Below, one piece after another: positions 50,833 through 59,261 of a stretch of DNA of 62,527 nt; position 1 is the first letter of the stretch, and each line of letters opens with the position of its first letter. Location: assembly GCF_014230305.1 (NCBI RefSeq), contig NZ_JACLAU010000020.1:1-62527 (forward strand), in the 5' to 3' direction. The notes under the pieces were generated by a model. It did not search any database and had not been told where the DNA came from. It saw only the letters and a program-made list of their open reading frames with translations. Both the position numbers and the translations under genes were made by a program. Origin of the DNA: Novosphingobium aerophilum (GTDB taxonomy: Bacteria; Pseudomonadota; Alphaproteobacteria; Sphingomonadales; Sphingomonadaceae).

Positions 50833-53205
50833 TCACTCCGCCCCGTCCTCGCTCGGCTCGGGCGCAGCGCCGGCCTTGCGCGCGGCCTTCTTGGGCTTGG
50901 CCGCCTTCTTGACCAGCTTGGGCGGGGCCGGGGTCAGCTCGAAGGCCAGCTCGGCGCCGCCCTCCTTGACCTTGACGTGGACCTCGCCGCCATGCGCCAG
51001 CTTGCCGAACAGCAGCTCCTCGGCGAGCGGCTGCTTGACCTTGTCCTGGATCAGGCGGGCCATCGGCCGGGCGCCATAGAGCTTGTCGTAGCCGCGTTCG
51101 CCCAGCCAGCCGCGCGCGTCGCTGTCGAACTGGATGTGGACGTTTTGTTCGGCCAGTTGCAGCTCGAGCTGGAGGATGAACTTGTCCACCACCCGGCTGA
51201 TCACCGCGGTCGGCAGATAGGCGAAGGGCACGATCGCATCCAGGCGGTTGCGGAATTCCGGCGTGAACATCCGCTTGACCGCCTCGTCCCCGGCATCGGC
51301 CTTGCTGACATCACCGAAGCCGATGCCCTGGCGGGCCATGTCGGAGGCGCCGGCATTGGTGGTCATGATCAGGATCACATTGCGGAAATCGACCGTCTTG
51401 CCGTGGTGGTCGGTCAGCCGCCCGTTGTCCATCACCTGCAGCAGGATGTTGAACAGGTCGGGGTGGGCCTTCTCGATCTCATCGAGCAGCAGGACGCTGT
51501 GCGGCTGCTGGTCGACCGCATCGGTCAGCAGGCCGCCCTGATCGAACCCGACATAGCCCGGAGGCGCGCCGATCAGCCGGCTGACCGAATGGCGCTCCAT
51601 GTATTCGGACATGTCGAACCGCACCAGCGGGATGCCCATGATGCTCGCCAACTGGCGCGCCACCTCGGTCTTGCCGACGCCGGTCGGGCCGGAGAACAGG
51701 AACGAGCCGATCGGCTTGTCCGGATCGCGCAGCCCGGCGCGGCTCAGCTTCATCGCGGTGGAGAGCACCTCGATCGCCTTGTCCTGGCCGAACACGACGC
51801 GCTTCAGATCGCGCTCGAGATGCTCGAGCACGGCGCGGTCGTCCTTGCTGACCGACTTGGGCGGGATGCGCGCCATGGTCGCGATCACCTGCTCGATCTC
51901 GCGCGCGGTGATGGTCTTCTTGCGCTTGCTGGGCGGCAGCAGCATCTGCATCGCGCCCACCTCGTCGATCACGTCGATCGCCTTGTCGGGCAACTTGCGG
52001 TCATTGATGTAGCGCGCCGACAGCTCGACCGCGGTCTTGATCGCCTCGGGCGTGTACTTGACCTTGTGGTGATCCTCGAAGGCGGTGCGCAGGCCCTTCA
52101 GGATCTTGATCGTGTCCTCGATCGTCGGTTCGTTGACGTCGATCTTCTGGAACCGGCGCAGCAGCGCGCGGTCCTTCTCGAAGTGGTTGCGGAATTCCTT
52201 GTAGGTGGTCGAACCGATGCAGCGGATCGTCCCGCCCGACAGCGCGGGCTTGAGCAGGTTCGAGGCGTCCATCGCCCCGCCGCTGGTCGCCCCCGCGCCG
52301 ATCACGGTGTGGATCTCGTCGATGAACAGCACCGCGTGGGGCATCTTTTCCAGCTCGGAGACGACCTGCTTCAGCCGCTCCTCGAAATCGCCGCGATAGC
52401 GGGTGCCGGCCAGCAGGCTGCCCATGTCGAGCGAATAGATCACCGCTTCGGCCAGGACCTCGGGCACGTCACCCTCGACGATCTTGCGCGCCAGACCTTC
52501 GGCGATCGCGGTCTTGCCCACGCCGGGATCGCCCACGTAGAGCGGGTTGTTCTTGCTGCGGCGGCACAGGATCTGGATCGTGCGGTCCACCTCCGGTCCA
52601 CGCCCGATCAGCGGATCGACCTTGCCCGCCAGCGCCTTCTCGTTGAGGTTGACGCAGAACTGGTCGAGCGCGGTTTCCTTCTTGCCGTCGCCCTTGGCGG
52701 CCTTGTCCTCCTGGGCGGGCTGCGCATCCTCGCTGCCCTTGGGGCTGCGATCCTCGATCCGCTTGCCACCCTTGCCGATGCCGTGGCTGATGTAGCTGAC
52801 CGCATCCAGCCGGCTCATGTCCTGCTGCTGGAGGAAGTAGACCGCATAGGAATCCCGCTCGGAAAACAGCGCGACCAGCACATTGGCCCCGGTGACGGTG
52901 TCCTTGCCCGAGGACTGGACGTGCAGGATCGCGCGCTGGATCACCCGCTGGAACCCGGCGGTCGGCGCCGGATCGCCCTTCTCGGCGGTCTTGAGCGACT
53001 GGTATTCCTGGTCGAGATACTGCTTCACCACCTCGGACAGATCACCCAGGTCCACCCCGCAGGCGGTCATCACCTGGGCCGCGTCCGGATCGTCGATCAG
53101 GGCCAGCAGCAGATGCTCCAGCGTGGCATATTCGTGGCTGCGTTCCGCGGCGTTGGCGAGCGCCGCGTGCAGCGTCTTTTCAAGGCTAGAAGCGAAACTG
53201 GGCAT
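50833..53205 (-). CDS. clpA: ATP-dependent Clp protease ATPase subunit ClpA
   Basis: A 790-residue ClpA: N-terminal Clp_N repeat (about 1-140) MPSFASSLEKTLHAALANAAERSHEYATLEHLLLALIDDPDA, two AAA+ modules with Walker A GDPGVGKTAIAEGL and GPTGVGKTEVARQL, Walker B ALFIDEIHT- and LLLDEIEKAHP-type blocks, and the ClpP-contact region. It unfolds substrates for ClpP. The ATG at 53205 starts at the family N-terminus. The C-terminus ends in a Lys/Ala-rich tail. The adaptor gene clpS, which is often next to clpA, is not seen here. A heat-shock-type promoter candidate lies upstream. Confidence 0.96.
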   Translation of the reverse strand: MPSFASSLEKTLHAALANAAERSHEYATLEHLLLALIDDPDAAQVMTACGVDLGDLSEVVKQYLDQEYQSLKTAEKGDPAPTAGFQRVIQRAILHVQSSGKDTVTGANVLVALFSERDSYAVYFLQQQDMSRLDAVSYISHGIGKGGKRIEDRSPKGSEDAQPAQEDKAAKGDGKKETALDQFCVNLNEKALAGKVDPLIGRGPEVDRTIQILCRRSKNNPLYVGDPGVGKTAIAEGLARKIVEGDVPEVLAEAVIYSLDMGSLLAGTRYRGDFEERLKQVVSELEKMPHAVLFIDEIHTVIGAGATSGGAMDASNLLKPALSGGTIRCIGSTTYKEFRNHFEKDRALLRRFQKIDVNEPTIEDTIKILKGLRTAFEDHHKVKYTPEAIKTAVELSARYINDRKLPDKAIDVIDEVGAMQMLLPPSKRKKTITAREIEQVIATMARIPPKSVSKDDRAVLEHLERDLKRVVFGQDKAIEVLSTAMKLSRAGLRDPDKPIGSFLFSGPTGVGKTEVARQLASIMGIPLVRFDMSEYMERHSVSRLIGAPPGYVGFDQGGLLTDAVDQQPHSVLLLDEIEKAHPDLFNILLQVMDNGRLTDHHGKTVDFRNVILIMTTNAGASDMARQGIGFGDVSKADAGDEAVKRMFTPEFRNRLDAIVPFAYLPTAVISRVVDKFILQLELQLAEQNVHIQFDSDARGWLGERGYDKLYGARPMARLIQDKVKQPLAEELLFGKLAHGGEVHVKVKEGGAELAFELTPAPPKLVKKAAKPKKAARKAGAAPEPSEDGAE

Positions 53206-53371
53206 CGACGTGGCTTTCGTTGGGGTGGGCTTCGGGATGGTCGCGGCGGTGAACCGGGCGGGCAGGAATCCCGGTGGCCCGGGAGAGGAGAACGGCAGGT
53301 GACGACGGCATTCTATGCCGGGTGGCCGGGGCGGCGATGGCACCAACGCCCCCCCGATCATCCGGAACCGG

Positions 53372-53400
53372 ATATGGGGTGCCGCCCCGCGATGGAAAGG
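53372..53400 (-). promoter_or_regulatory. Candidate sigma-32 (RpoH) promoter of clpA
   Basis: On the minus strand CTTTCCA followed after 13 bp by CCCCATAT (53379-53372) fits the heat-shock consensus CTTGAAA-N11-16-CCCCATnT: the -10 is a full match, and the -35 has 4 of 7. The leader to the clpA ATG would be about 160 nt. Heat-shock control of clpA is known in other proteobacteria. Confidence 0.42.
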
Positions 53401-53412
53401 GGCGGCCCGCGA

Positions 53413-53643
53413 TCATGACCCGGTAGACTCACTTCGTGGCCGGAAGAAGGCCTCGGCCGCCAGGCGGTGGGCCGCCGCGCGATCACGGTGGGCCCGGACG
53501 CGGGCGATTTCGGCCTCCAGCAAAGCGATGCGTTCAGCCAGATCGTCCTGCGAATAGCGGTCAAGGCTCTCGCCAGCGAGTTGGCTTGCGGCTCCGTAGC
53601 CCTGGTGGGCCGGGTCGCGACGGAGGGGGAGCTCGTCGTCCAC
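53413..53643 (-). CDS. DUF1192 family protein
   Basis: A 76-residue protein, MDDELPLRRDP...LDRYSQDDLAERIALLEAEIARVRAHRDRAAAHRLAAEAFFRP, with the short acidic N-terminus and LDRYSxDELxxRIxxLExEIxR coiled region that define DUF1192. No function is known. The start is GTG at 53643. It is divergent from a quinone oxidoreductase gene, an arrangement common in alphaproteobacteria. Confidence 0.8.
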   Translation of the reverse strand: MDDELPLRRDPAHQGYGAASQLAGESLDRYSQDDLAERIALLEAEIARVRAHRDRAAAHRLAAEAFFRPRSESTGS

Positions 53644-53765
53644 TGCAACGCAACATTGGGCGCGTTGCGCTTCGTGTCAACGGTCTGCATAAAGGTTGCG
53701 GGGCGCAACGCGACAAGACACCAGATCCAAGACAGAACCAAAAGACAGGGGCAAGCGGGACGCGG

Positions 53766-54809
53766 ATGGGGACCACGCCACAGGGAACGCCGGCGCAAGC
53801 GGCGTCAGACATGATTGCGATCGGCTTCGATGCGCCGGGCGGCCCGGCCGTGCTGCGCCCGGAAACCCTGCCGGTGCCGGTGCCCGGCCCGGGCCAGGTG
53901 CTGGTGCGGGTCGCCTATGCCGGGGTCAACGGTCCCGATCTGGCCCAGCGGCGCGGGCACTATCCGCCGCCGCCCGGAGCCTCGCCGATCCCCGGGCTGG
54001 AGATCGCGGGCGAAGTCGTGGCGGTCGGCGAGGCGCCGGATGCCGCCGGATCCCGGGCCACCTGGCCGGGCGTGGGCGATCGGGTCTGCGCTCTGGTCAC
54101 CGGCGGCGGCTATGCCGAATACTGCCTGGCCGAGGCCGATCACTGCCTGCCGGTTCCGGCCGGGCTGCCGCTCGACCAGGCCGCGGCGCTGCCCGAAACG
54201 CTGTTCACCGTCTGGCACAACCTGTTCGAGCGCGGCCATGTGCGCGAGGGCGAGACCATCCTGGTGCACGGCGGCACCAGCGGCATCGGGACCATGGCGA
54301 TCCTGCTGGGCAAGCTGTTCGGGGTGACCGTGATCGTCACCTGCGGGTCGGCGGCGAAGTGTGCCGCCGCCCTGCGGATCGGCGCCGCCCACGCGATCGA
54401 TTACCGCGCGCAGGATTTCGTCGAGGAGGTGGGGCGGATCACCGGCGGCCGCGGGGTCGATCTGGTGCTGGACATGGTCTCGGGCGACTATGTGCCGCGC
54501 AACCTGCGCTGCCTCGCCGAGGATGGGCGCCACGTGACGATCGCGGTCCAGGGCGGGATGAAGGCCGAGCTCAACATGGCGGTGGTGATGACCCGCCGCC
54601 TGACGCTCACCGGGTCGACCCTGCGGCCCCGGTCGCGGACCTTCAAGGCGCTGCTCGCCCAGGAGGTCCTGCGCGAGGTCTGGCCCGCGGTGATCGCGGG
54701 GGAGCTGCGCCCGGTGATGGACCGCACCTTTCCCCTGGCCGAAGCCGCGGCGGCCCATGCCTATGTGGAATCAGGCGCCCATGTCGGCAAGGTCGTGCTG
54801 GCGGCCTGA
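53766..54809 (+). CDS. Zinc-free NAD(P)H:quinone oxidoreductase (PIG3-type MDR)
   Basis: A 347-residue medium-chain dehydrogenase: MIAIGFDAPGGPAVLRPETLPVPVPGPGQVLVRVAYAGVNGPDLAQRRGHYPPPPGASPIPGLEIAGEVVAVG, ALPETLFTVWHNLFERGHVREGETILVHGGTSGIGTMAILLGKLFG, the Rossmann GGTSGIG-type nucleotide loop, and CLAEDGRHVTIAVQGG. Zinc ligands are missing, as in the quinone-reductase subgroup, which uses NADPH to reduce quinones. The start is uncertain: ATG 53766 or 53811, the latter at the conserved N-terminus. Confidence 0.88.
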   Translation: MGTTPQGTPAQAASDMIAIGFDAPGGPAVLRPETLPVPVPGPGQVLVRVAYAGVNGPDLAQRRGHYPPPPGASPIPGLEIAGEVVAVGEAPDAAGSRATWPGVGDRVCALVTGGGYAEYCLAEADHCLPVPAGLPLDQAAALPETLFTVWHNLFERGHVREGETILVHGGTSGIGTMAILLGKLFGVTVIVTCGSAAKCAAALRIGAAHAIDYRAQDFVEEVGRITGGRGVDLVLDMVSGDYVPRNLRCLAEDGRHVTIAVQGGMKAELNMAVVMTRRLTLTGSTLRPRSRTFKALLAQEVLREVWPAVIAGELRPVMDRTFPLAEAAAAHAYVESGAHVGKVVLAA

Positions 54810-54986
54810 CGGGGCCCGGCCGGACCGCGTCAGGCCCACGCGGCGGCAGGCGCCGGACGGCCGCAACACGGTAAGGCTTGCCGAAACGCGTGTTTGCGCT
54901 TAGAGGAACCGCGATCAGGCCGCTCCGCAGGGGCGGCCCTTGTTGTTTCTGCGCTCTTTTCGCGCCCGTTCGCCGGAGACACTTTC

Positions 54987-55685
54987 GTGACCCAGCCCAC
55001 CCCGCTGATGCCGCATGCCACGGCTTCCTGGCTTGTCGACAACACCGGCCTGACCTTCGAGCAGATCGCCGAGTTCTGCGGCCTGCACATGCTCGAGGTC
55101 CAGGCCATGGCCGATGACCTCGCCTCGTCCAAGTACACCGGCCGCGATCCGGTCCGCTCGGGCGAGCTGACCATGGCCGAGATCGAGAAGGGCCAGGACG
55201 ATCCGAACTATCGCCTGAAGATGCACAAGGCGCCGGTCACGGTCAGCCGCACCAAGGGCCCGCGCTATACCCCGGTGTCGAAGCGCCAGGACAAGCCCGA
55301 CGGGATCGCCTGGATCCTCCGCAACCACCCCGAGATCTCGGACGCGCAGATCGGCAAGCTGATCGGCACCACCCGCACCACGATCGCAGCGATCCGCGAC
55401 CGCTCGCACTGGAACATCGGCAACATCCAGCCGAAGGATCCGGTCACCCTCGGCCTCTGCTCGCAGCGCGAGCTCGACGCGATCGTCGCCAAGGCGGCCA
55501 AGCGCGCCGGGATCGAGGACGACGGCCAGGACGACGCCCGCCTGGGTGACGACCGCGAGGCCCTGATCGAGGAGCTGCGGGCCGAGCGCGAGGCCGCTGC
55601 CCGCGCCGCCAGCGAGGCCGCCCAGGAGGCCGAGGTGGCCGCCTGGCTCGAAGCCAAGCGGGCTGCCGAAGCCGCGGGCGAGTAA
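54987..55685 (+). CDS. DUF1013 (TrcR-type) cell-cycle regulatory protein
   Basis: A 232-residue protein of the DUF1013 family: MPHATASWLVDNTGLTFEQIAEFCGLHMLEVQAMADDLASS, then ISDAQIGKLIGTTRTTIAAIRDRSHWNIGNIQPKDPVTLGLCSQRELDAIVAKAAKR, and a long Glu/Ala/Arg coiled tail. The family is conserved in alphaproteobacteria and includes TrcR, a transcription-associated protein with DNA-binding-like helices. The GTG at 54987 has GGAGA 8 nt upstream (54974-54978), so I preferred it to the in-frame TTG at 54894. Confidence 0.85.
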   Translation: MTQPTPLMPHATASWLVDNTGLTFEQIAEFCGLHMLEVQAMADDLASSKYTGRDPVRSGELTMAEIEKGQDDPNYRLKMHKAPVTVSRTKGPRYTPVSKRQDKPDGIAWILRNHPEISDAQIGKLIGTTRTTIAAIRDRSHWNIGNIQPKDPVTLGLCSQRELDAIVAKAAKRAGIEDDGQDDARLGDDREALIEELRAEREAAARAASEAAQEAEVAAWLEAKRAAEAAGE

Positions 55686-55700
55686 GCCGTAGCGGCAAGT

Positions 55701-55724
55701 CGCCGGCGCGCAGGCGTGCCGGCG
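55701..55724. terminator. Weak hairpin downstream of the DUF1013 gene
   Basis: CGCCGGCGCG and CGTGCCGGCG can pair across a CAGG loop with one G-T pair. No T-tract follows, so termination would be inefficient. The hairpin lies between the DUF1013 gene and the acyl-CoA ligase. Confidence 0.35.
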
Positions 55725-55779
55725 GAGCCTCTCACGAAAGCGCTTGTCGCCGGCGTGGCGAGCAGGCATTTCTGCCGCC

Positions 55780-57483
55780 ATGAGCGATGCGCGGCCTGCC
55801 AATCCGTGGCGCGACCACTATGCCCATCCTGGCGGATGGGCGGCCGATTTCCAGCCGCTGTCCCTGCCTGACCTGTTTGCCCGGGCTGCGCGCGACCATG
55901 GCTCGGCCCCGCTCGTCGAGTTCCTCGGCCGCCGCTATTCCTATGCGCAGCTCCACCGGCAGGCGGAACGGTTCGCCGCCGGGCTGATCGCGCAGGGCAT
56001 CCGCCCGGGCGACCGGGTCGGGCTGTTCCTGCCCAATGTCCCGCTTTACGTTCCGGCCTATTACGGCGCCATGCTGGCCGGGGCGGTCGTGGTCAATTTC
56101 TCGCCGCTCTACACCGTGGCCGAGCTCGAGGCCCAGGTGGCGGACTCGGGAACCCGGCTGCTGGTCACGGTCGATCTGGCCAAGCTGCTGCCCACCGCGC
56201 TGCAGGTGCTCGACGGATCGGCGCTCGAACGGCTGGTCGTGGGGCGCTTCACCGCCATGCTCCCCCCGCTCAAGCGGCTTGCCTTCGGGCTGCTCAAGCG
56301 GCGCGAGCTGACCCCGCTGCCGGCGCGCCCCGACGTGGTGCGCTGGTCCGATTGGCTGCGCGATGATCCCGTGGCCACACCGGCCATCGATCCCGATCGC
56401 GACCTGGCCCTGCTCCAGTACACCGGCGGGACCACCGGCGTGCCCAAGGGCGCCATGCTGACCCATCAGAACCTGTCGGCCAACGCCCGCCAGATCGGCA
56501 TGATCGATCCGCACCGGGGTGAGCGCGACGTCATCCTCGGCGCCCTGCCGCTGTTCCATGTCTTCGCCAACACCTGCGTGCTCAACCGCACCGTGCTGGC
56601 GGGTGGCTGCATCTCGATGATCCCGCGCTTCGACACCGGACTGCTGCTCGCCACGAGCCGCCGGGTCCGGCCGACCTCGTTTCCGGGGGTGCCGACCATG
56701 TTCCAGGCGCTGCTCGACGATCCGCGGCTGGAAGGCACCGCCATGCCGGACATGCGCACCTGCATCGCGGGTGGTGCGCCGCTTCCCCTGCCGGTCAAGG
56801 AGCGGTTCGAGGCGCTGACCGGGGTGCCCCTGCGCGAAGGCTATGGCCTGACCGAATGCGCCGGGGTGGCCAGCGCCAACCCCTATGACGCCGGGGAGCG
56901 TCCGGGGACGATCGGCCAGCCCATCCCGGCGACCCGGCTGGCGCTGGTCGACAAGGAGGATCCGACCCGCTTCGCCCCGCCCGGCGAACCGGGAGAGCTG
57001 GTGATCGCCGGACCACAAGTGATGCAGGGCTACTGGAACCGGCCCGAGGCGGCCGCGGCAGCCTTCACCGACCTGCCCGACGAAACCGGCCGGCCCACCC
57101 GCTGGCTGCGCACCGGCGACATCGCCGTGCTCGAGCCGGAAGGCTACGTCCGGATCGTCGACCGCAGCAAGGACATGATCGCGGTCGGCGGGTTCAAGGT
57201 GTTCCCCAGCCAGGTCGAGGCCGTGCTGCTGCAGCATCCGGCCGTCAAGGAAACCCTGGTGATCGGCATGCCCGATGCCTACCTCGGCGAGGTTCCGCGG
57301 GCCTTCCTCACCCTGCGCGAAGGGGCCGCCGAATCGCCCGAGGCGCTGCGGGACTGGCTGAACGACCGGGTCGGCAAGCACGAGCGGGTCGATGCCGTGG
57401 TGATCCGCCCGGCCCTGCCGCGCACGCCGATCGGCAAGCTGGATCGCAAGGCGCTGAAGGCGGAGGCGCTGGCGGCGGCGTGA
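55780..57483 (+). CDS. fadD: Long-chain fatty-acid-CoA ligase
   Basis: A 567-residue ANL-superfamily enzyme with the AMP-site motif YTGGTTGVPKGAMLTHQN (about residue 213), the A5 block YGLTECAGV, the A7/A8-type RTGDIAVLEPEGYVRIVDRSKDMIAVGGFKVFPSQVEAVLLQHP, and the catalytic Lys in RTPIGKLDRKAL. It activates fatty acids to acyl-CoA. The ATG at 55780 starts at the conserved N-terminus; a GTG or ATG upstream (55744) is not supported by conserved residues. Chain-length preference is not predictable. Confidence 0.9.
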   Translation: MSDARPANPWRDHYAHPGGWAADFQPLSLPDLFARAARDHGSAPLVEFLGRRYSYAQLHRQAERFAAGLIAQGIRPGDRVGLFLPNVPLYVPAYYGAMLAGAVVVNFSPLYTVAELEAQVADSGTRLLVTVDLAKLLPTALQVLDGSALERLVVGRFTAMLPPLKRLAFGLLKRRELTPLPARPDVVRWSDWLRDDPVATPAIDPDRDLALLQYTGGTTGVPKGAMLTHQNLSANARQIGMIDPHRGERDVILGALPLFHVFANTCVLNRTVLAGGCISMIPRFDTGLLLATSRRVRPTSFPGVPTMFQALLDDPRLEGTAMPDMRTCIAGGAPLPLPVKERFEALTGVPLREGYGLTECAGVASANPYDAGERPGTIGQPIPATRLALVDKEDPTRFAPPGEPGELVIAGPQVMQGYWNRPEAAAAAFTDLPDETGRPTRWLRTGDIAVLEPEGYVRIVDRSKDMIAVGGFKVFPSQVEAVLLQHPAVKETLVIGMPDAYLGEVPRAFLTLREGAAESPEALRDWLNDRVGKHERVDAVVIRPALPRTPIGKLDRKALKAEALAAA

Positions 57484-57507
57484 CGGCCTCCGCCAGGGCG
57501 CCCGGGA

Positions 57508-57918
57508 TCAGGCCTCGCGTCCGCCGGCAATCGCCAGTTTGGGTTCGGCCGGGGCCTTGGGGCTCAGCTTGCCGTCGACCCGGGCACCCTGCTCCACGGT
57601 GAGGGTGTCATACGTGACGTCGCCCTCGATCCGGGCGGTCTTGAGCACCACCAGTGTCCCGGCGTTGATCGAACCGCGCACGGTCCCGGCCAGCCGGGCG
57701 CTCTCGGCGCGGATCGCTCCGCCGATCACGCTGCTCTGCCCCTGGACCAGCGCGGCGCAGGTGATGTCGCCTTCGACCGTTCCGTCGACATGGAGGTCGG
57801 CGGTGGCGTTGAGATCGCCCTTGATGGTCAGGTCCGCGCCCAGCACGGAAAAGGTGGATCCGGACATGGTTTCACTGTTTCCTGCTGCGGAGGGGGCCTC
57901 GGGCTTCTTCAAGAACAT
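57508..57918 (-). CDS. Bactofilin
   Basis: A 136-residue polymer-forming bactofilin: FSVLGADLTIKGDLNATADLHVDGTVEGDITCAALVQGQSSVIGGAIRAESARLAGTVRGSINAGTLVVLKTARIEGDVTYDTLTVEQGARVDGKL is the beta-helix core with the repeating G-x-I/V pattern. Bactofilins are cytoskeletal proteins that localise peptidoglycan enzymes and appendages. The ATG at 57918 (MFLKK) is preferred as the MFxKK start is typical; it makes the gene overlap the upstream M23 gene by 47 bp. An inner ATG at 57867 would avoid overlap. Confidence 0.88.
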   Translation of the reverse strand: MFLKKPEAPSAAGNSETMSGSTFSVLGADLTIKGDLNATADLHVDGTVEGDITCAALVQGQSSVIGGAIRAESARLAGTVRGSINAGTLVVLKTARIEGDVTYDTLTVEQGARVDGKLSPKAPAEPKLAIAGGREA

Positions 57919-59038
57919 GGGGTGCGACCTCCAGGAACGGACGGGGATTGACTGGCTGGTCATGAATGCGGACCTCGAAGTGCAGATGGGGGCCGGTTGA
58001 GCGACCCGTGCTGCCGATCGCCCCGATGACTTCCCCCGCATCGACCGTGCGGTCAAGCCTGGTGCGGAAGGCCGACATGTGGGCATACCGGGTGACCAGC
58101 CCGTTGCCGTGCGTGATCTCGACGCAATTGCCATAGCCCGAGCGTCGACCCACGAAGCTAACCCGGCCCTTGGCAGCCGCATAGATCGGCGCCCCGATCG
58201 GGCCGCGGAAGTCGAGCCCGGGATGGAAGGCCGCGCCGCCATCGATCGGATCGGCGCGATAGCCGAAGCCCGACGAGATGAACTGCAGACTGGCCGGCAG
58301 CACCTGCGGAATGCCCTGCAGCCCGCGTTGCAGCGCGTCCATCCGGGCCAGGCTGAGACCCAGGCGACGGAACCGCGGATCCAGCGAACCATCGGCCGAG
58401 GTGGCCAGGCGCAGCAGGGGTCCGCCCTGGGCGCGGCGATCGTCCATCGCCGCCAGCATGCCGCGGGGATCGAGGCCGAGCTTGCGGATCGCCTGCTCGG
58501 CCGAGGCGGAGCGGCGGTCGGCCAGGCGGGTCAGGCCCTCGACGAAGGCGAGCTGGCGCGCCTCCATGCGGGCCAGCGGAGCGGCCTCGGGCACGGCGGC
58601 GCTGACCTTGTCGATCGTCCGGCCGGCTTCCCGGCGGCTGTCCGATACGGTTTCCCCGGCCCGGCTGTCCTCGGGCAGGTCGCCAACATGGGTCCGGACC
58701 AGAGCCTCGATGAAGGCCTGGCGCCGGGCGATATCGTCGGCGACCTTGCCGATGTCCTTGCGATAGACCGCAACCCGGCTTTCCGCGCTGGCCACCTTGG
58801 CCTCGCGGTCAAGCAGGTCGTCATGGTGCCAGGTGGCGAGCAGCGACGAGATGCCCGCCCAGCCGAGCGTGACCACCCAGGCCAACGCCAGAACCACCGC
58901 GCCGGCGGCGGCACGGCGCTGCAATTGCCCGGAAATGCGGATGAACCGGACCTGGCCCTCGGACCGCATGAAGAATTCGCGATCCGGAAACCAGCTCCGC
59001 AGGCGCGATTCGATCGCTGCCCGGCTCAACTTGCGCAA
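57872..59038 (-). CDS. M23 family peptidase, membrane-anchored (bactofilin partner)
   Basis: A 388-residue protein: short N-terminus (RKLSRAAIESRLRSWFPDREFFMRSEGQVRFIRISG), a membrane helix (AAAGAVVLALAWVVTLGWAGISSLLA), a long periplasmic coiled coil (about 75-230), and a C-terminal M23 domain with FHPGLDFRGPIGAPIYAAAKGRVSFVGRRSGYGNCVEITHGNGLVTRYAHMSAF and GRSTGPHLHFEVRIHDQPVNPRPFL. Zinc ligands HxxxD and HxH are intact. A paired bactofilin/M23 gene order is known in several bacteria (LmdC-like). The start is TTG at 59038 with TAGGGG upstream; the ATG at 58969 is an alternative. Confidence 0.88.
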   Translation of the reverse strand: MRKLSRAAIESRLRSWFPDREFFMRSEGQVRFIRISGQLQRRAAAGAVVLALAWVVTLGWAGISSLLATWHHDDLLDREAKVASAESRVAVYRKDIGKVADDIARRQAFIEALVRTHVGDLPEDSRAGETVSDSRREAGRTIDKVSAAVPEAAPLARMEARQLAFVEGLTRLADRRSASAEQAIRKLGLDPRGMLAAMDDRRAQGGPLLRLATSADGSLDPRFRRLGLSLARMDALQRGLQGIPQVLPASLQFISSGFGYRADPIDGGAAFHPGLDFRGPIGAPIYAAAKGRVSFVGRRSGYGNCVEITHGNGLVTRYAHMSAFRTRLDRTVDAGEVIGAIGSTGRSTGPHLHFEVRIHDQPVNPRPFLEVAPHVLEEARGPLRSRKQ

Positions 59039-59261
59039 ATGTGCCCCTACCTGTCGTTCTTGACTGCGATCCCGCGCGGGCGGCTAGCAGGCCAGCCCCG
59101 GGGAATCGAATCCCGCTGCCCGGACTCGGGACGAAGCGACAGGGACTCGCGCTGAAACGATTGCATGGCTGCGCGGTTTTCCGCTCCGGGCATTTGCGTA
59201 GACCCGGCCACCCCCCGACTCGGCGGCTGACAAGCGCGCGGCGGAGTGGTAGGCGCCCGGC

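Noticed and set aside
50755..53418. An 887-codon open frame on the plus strand
   Set aside because: It lies antisense to clpA, which has all AAA+ motifs. Its composition (Asp/Leu/Arg/Gly low complexity) is that of a mirror frame.
59090..59130. A tRNA-like TCGAATCCC sequence near 59105
   Set aside because: No acceptor stem, D-arm or anticodon arm can be placed around it, so it is not a tRNA.
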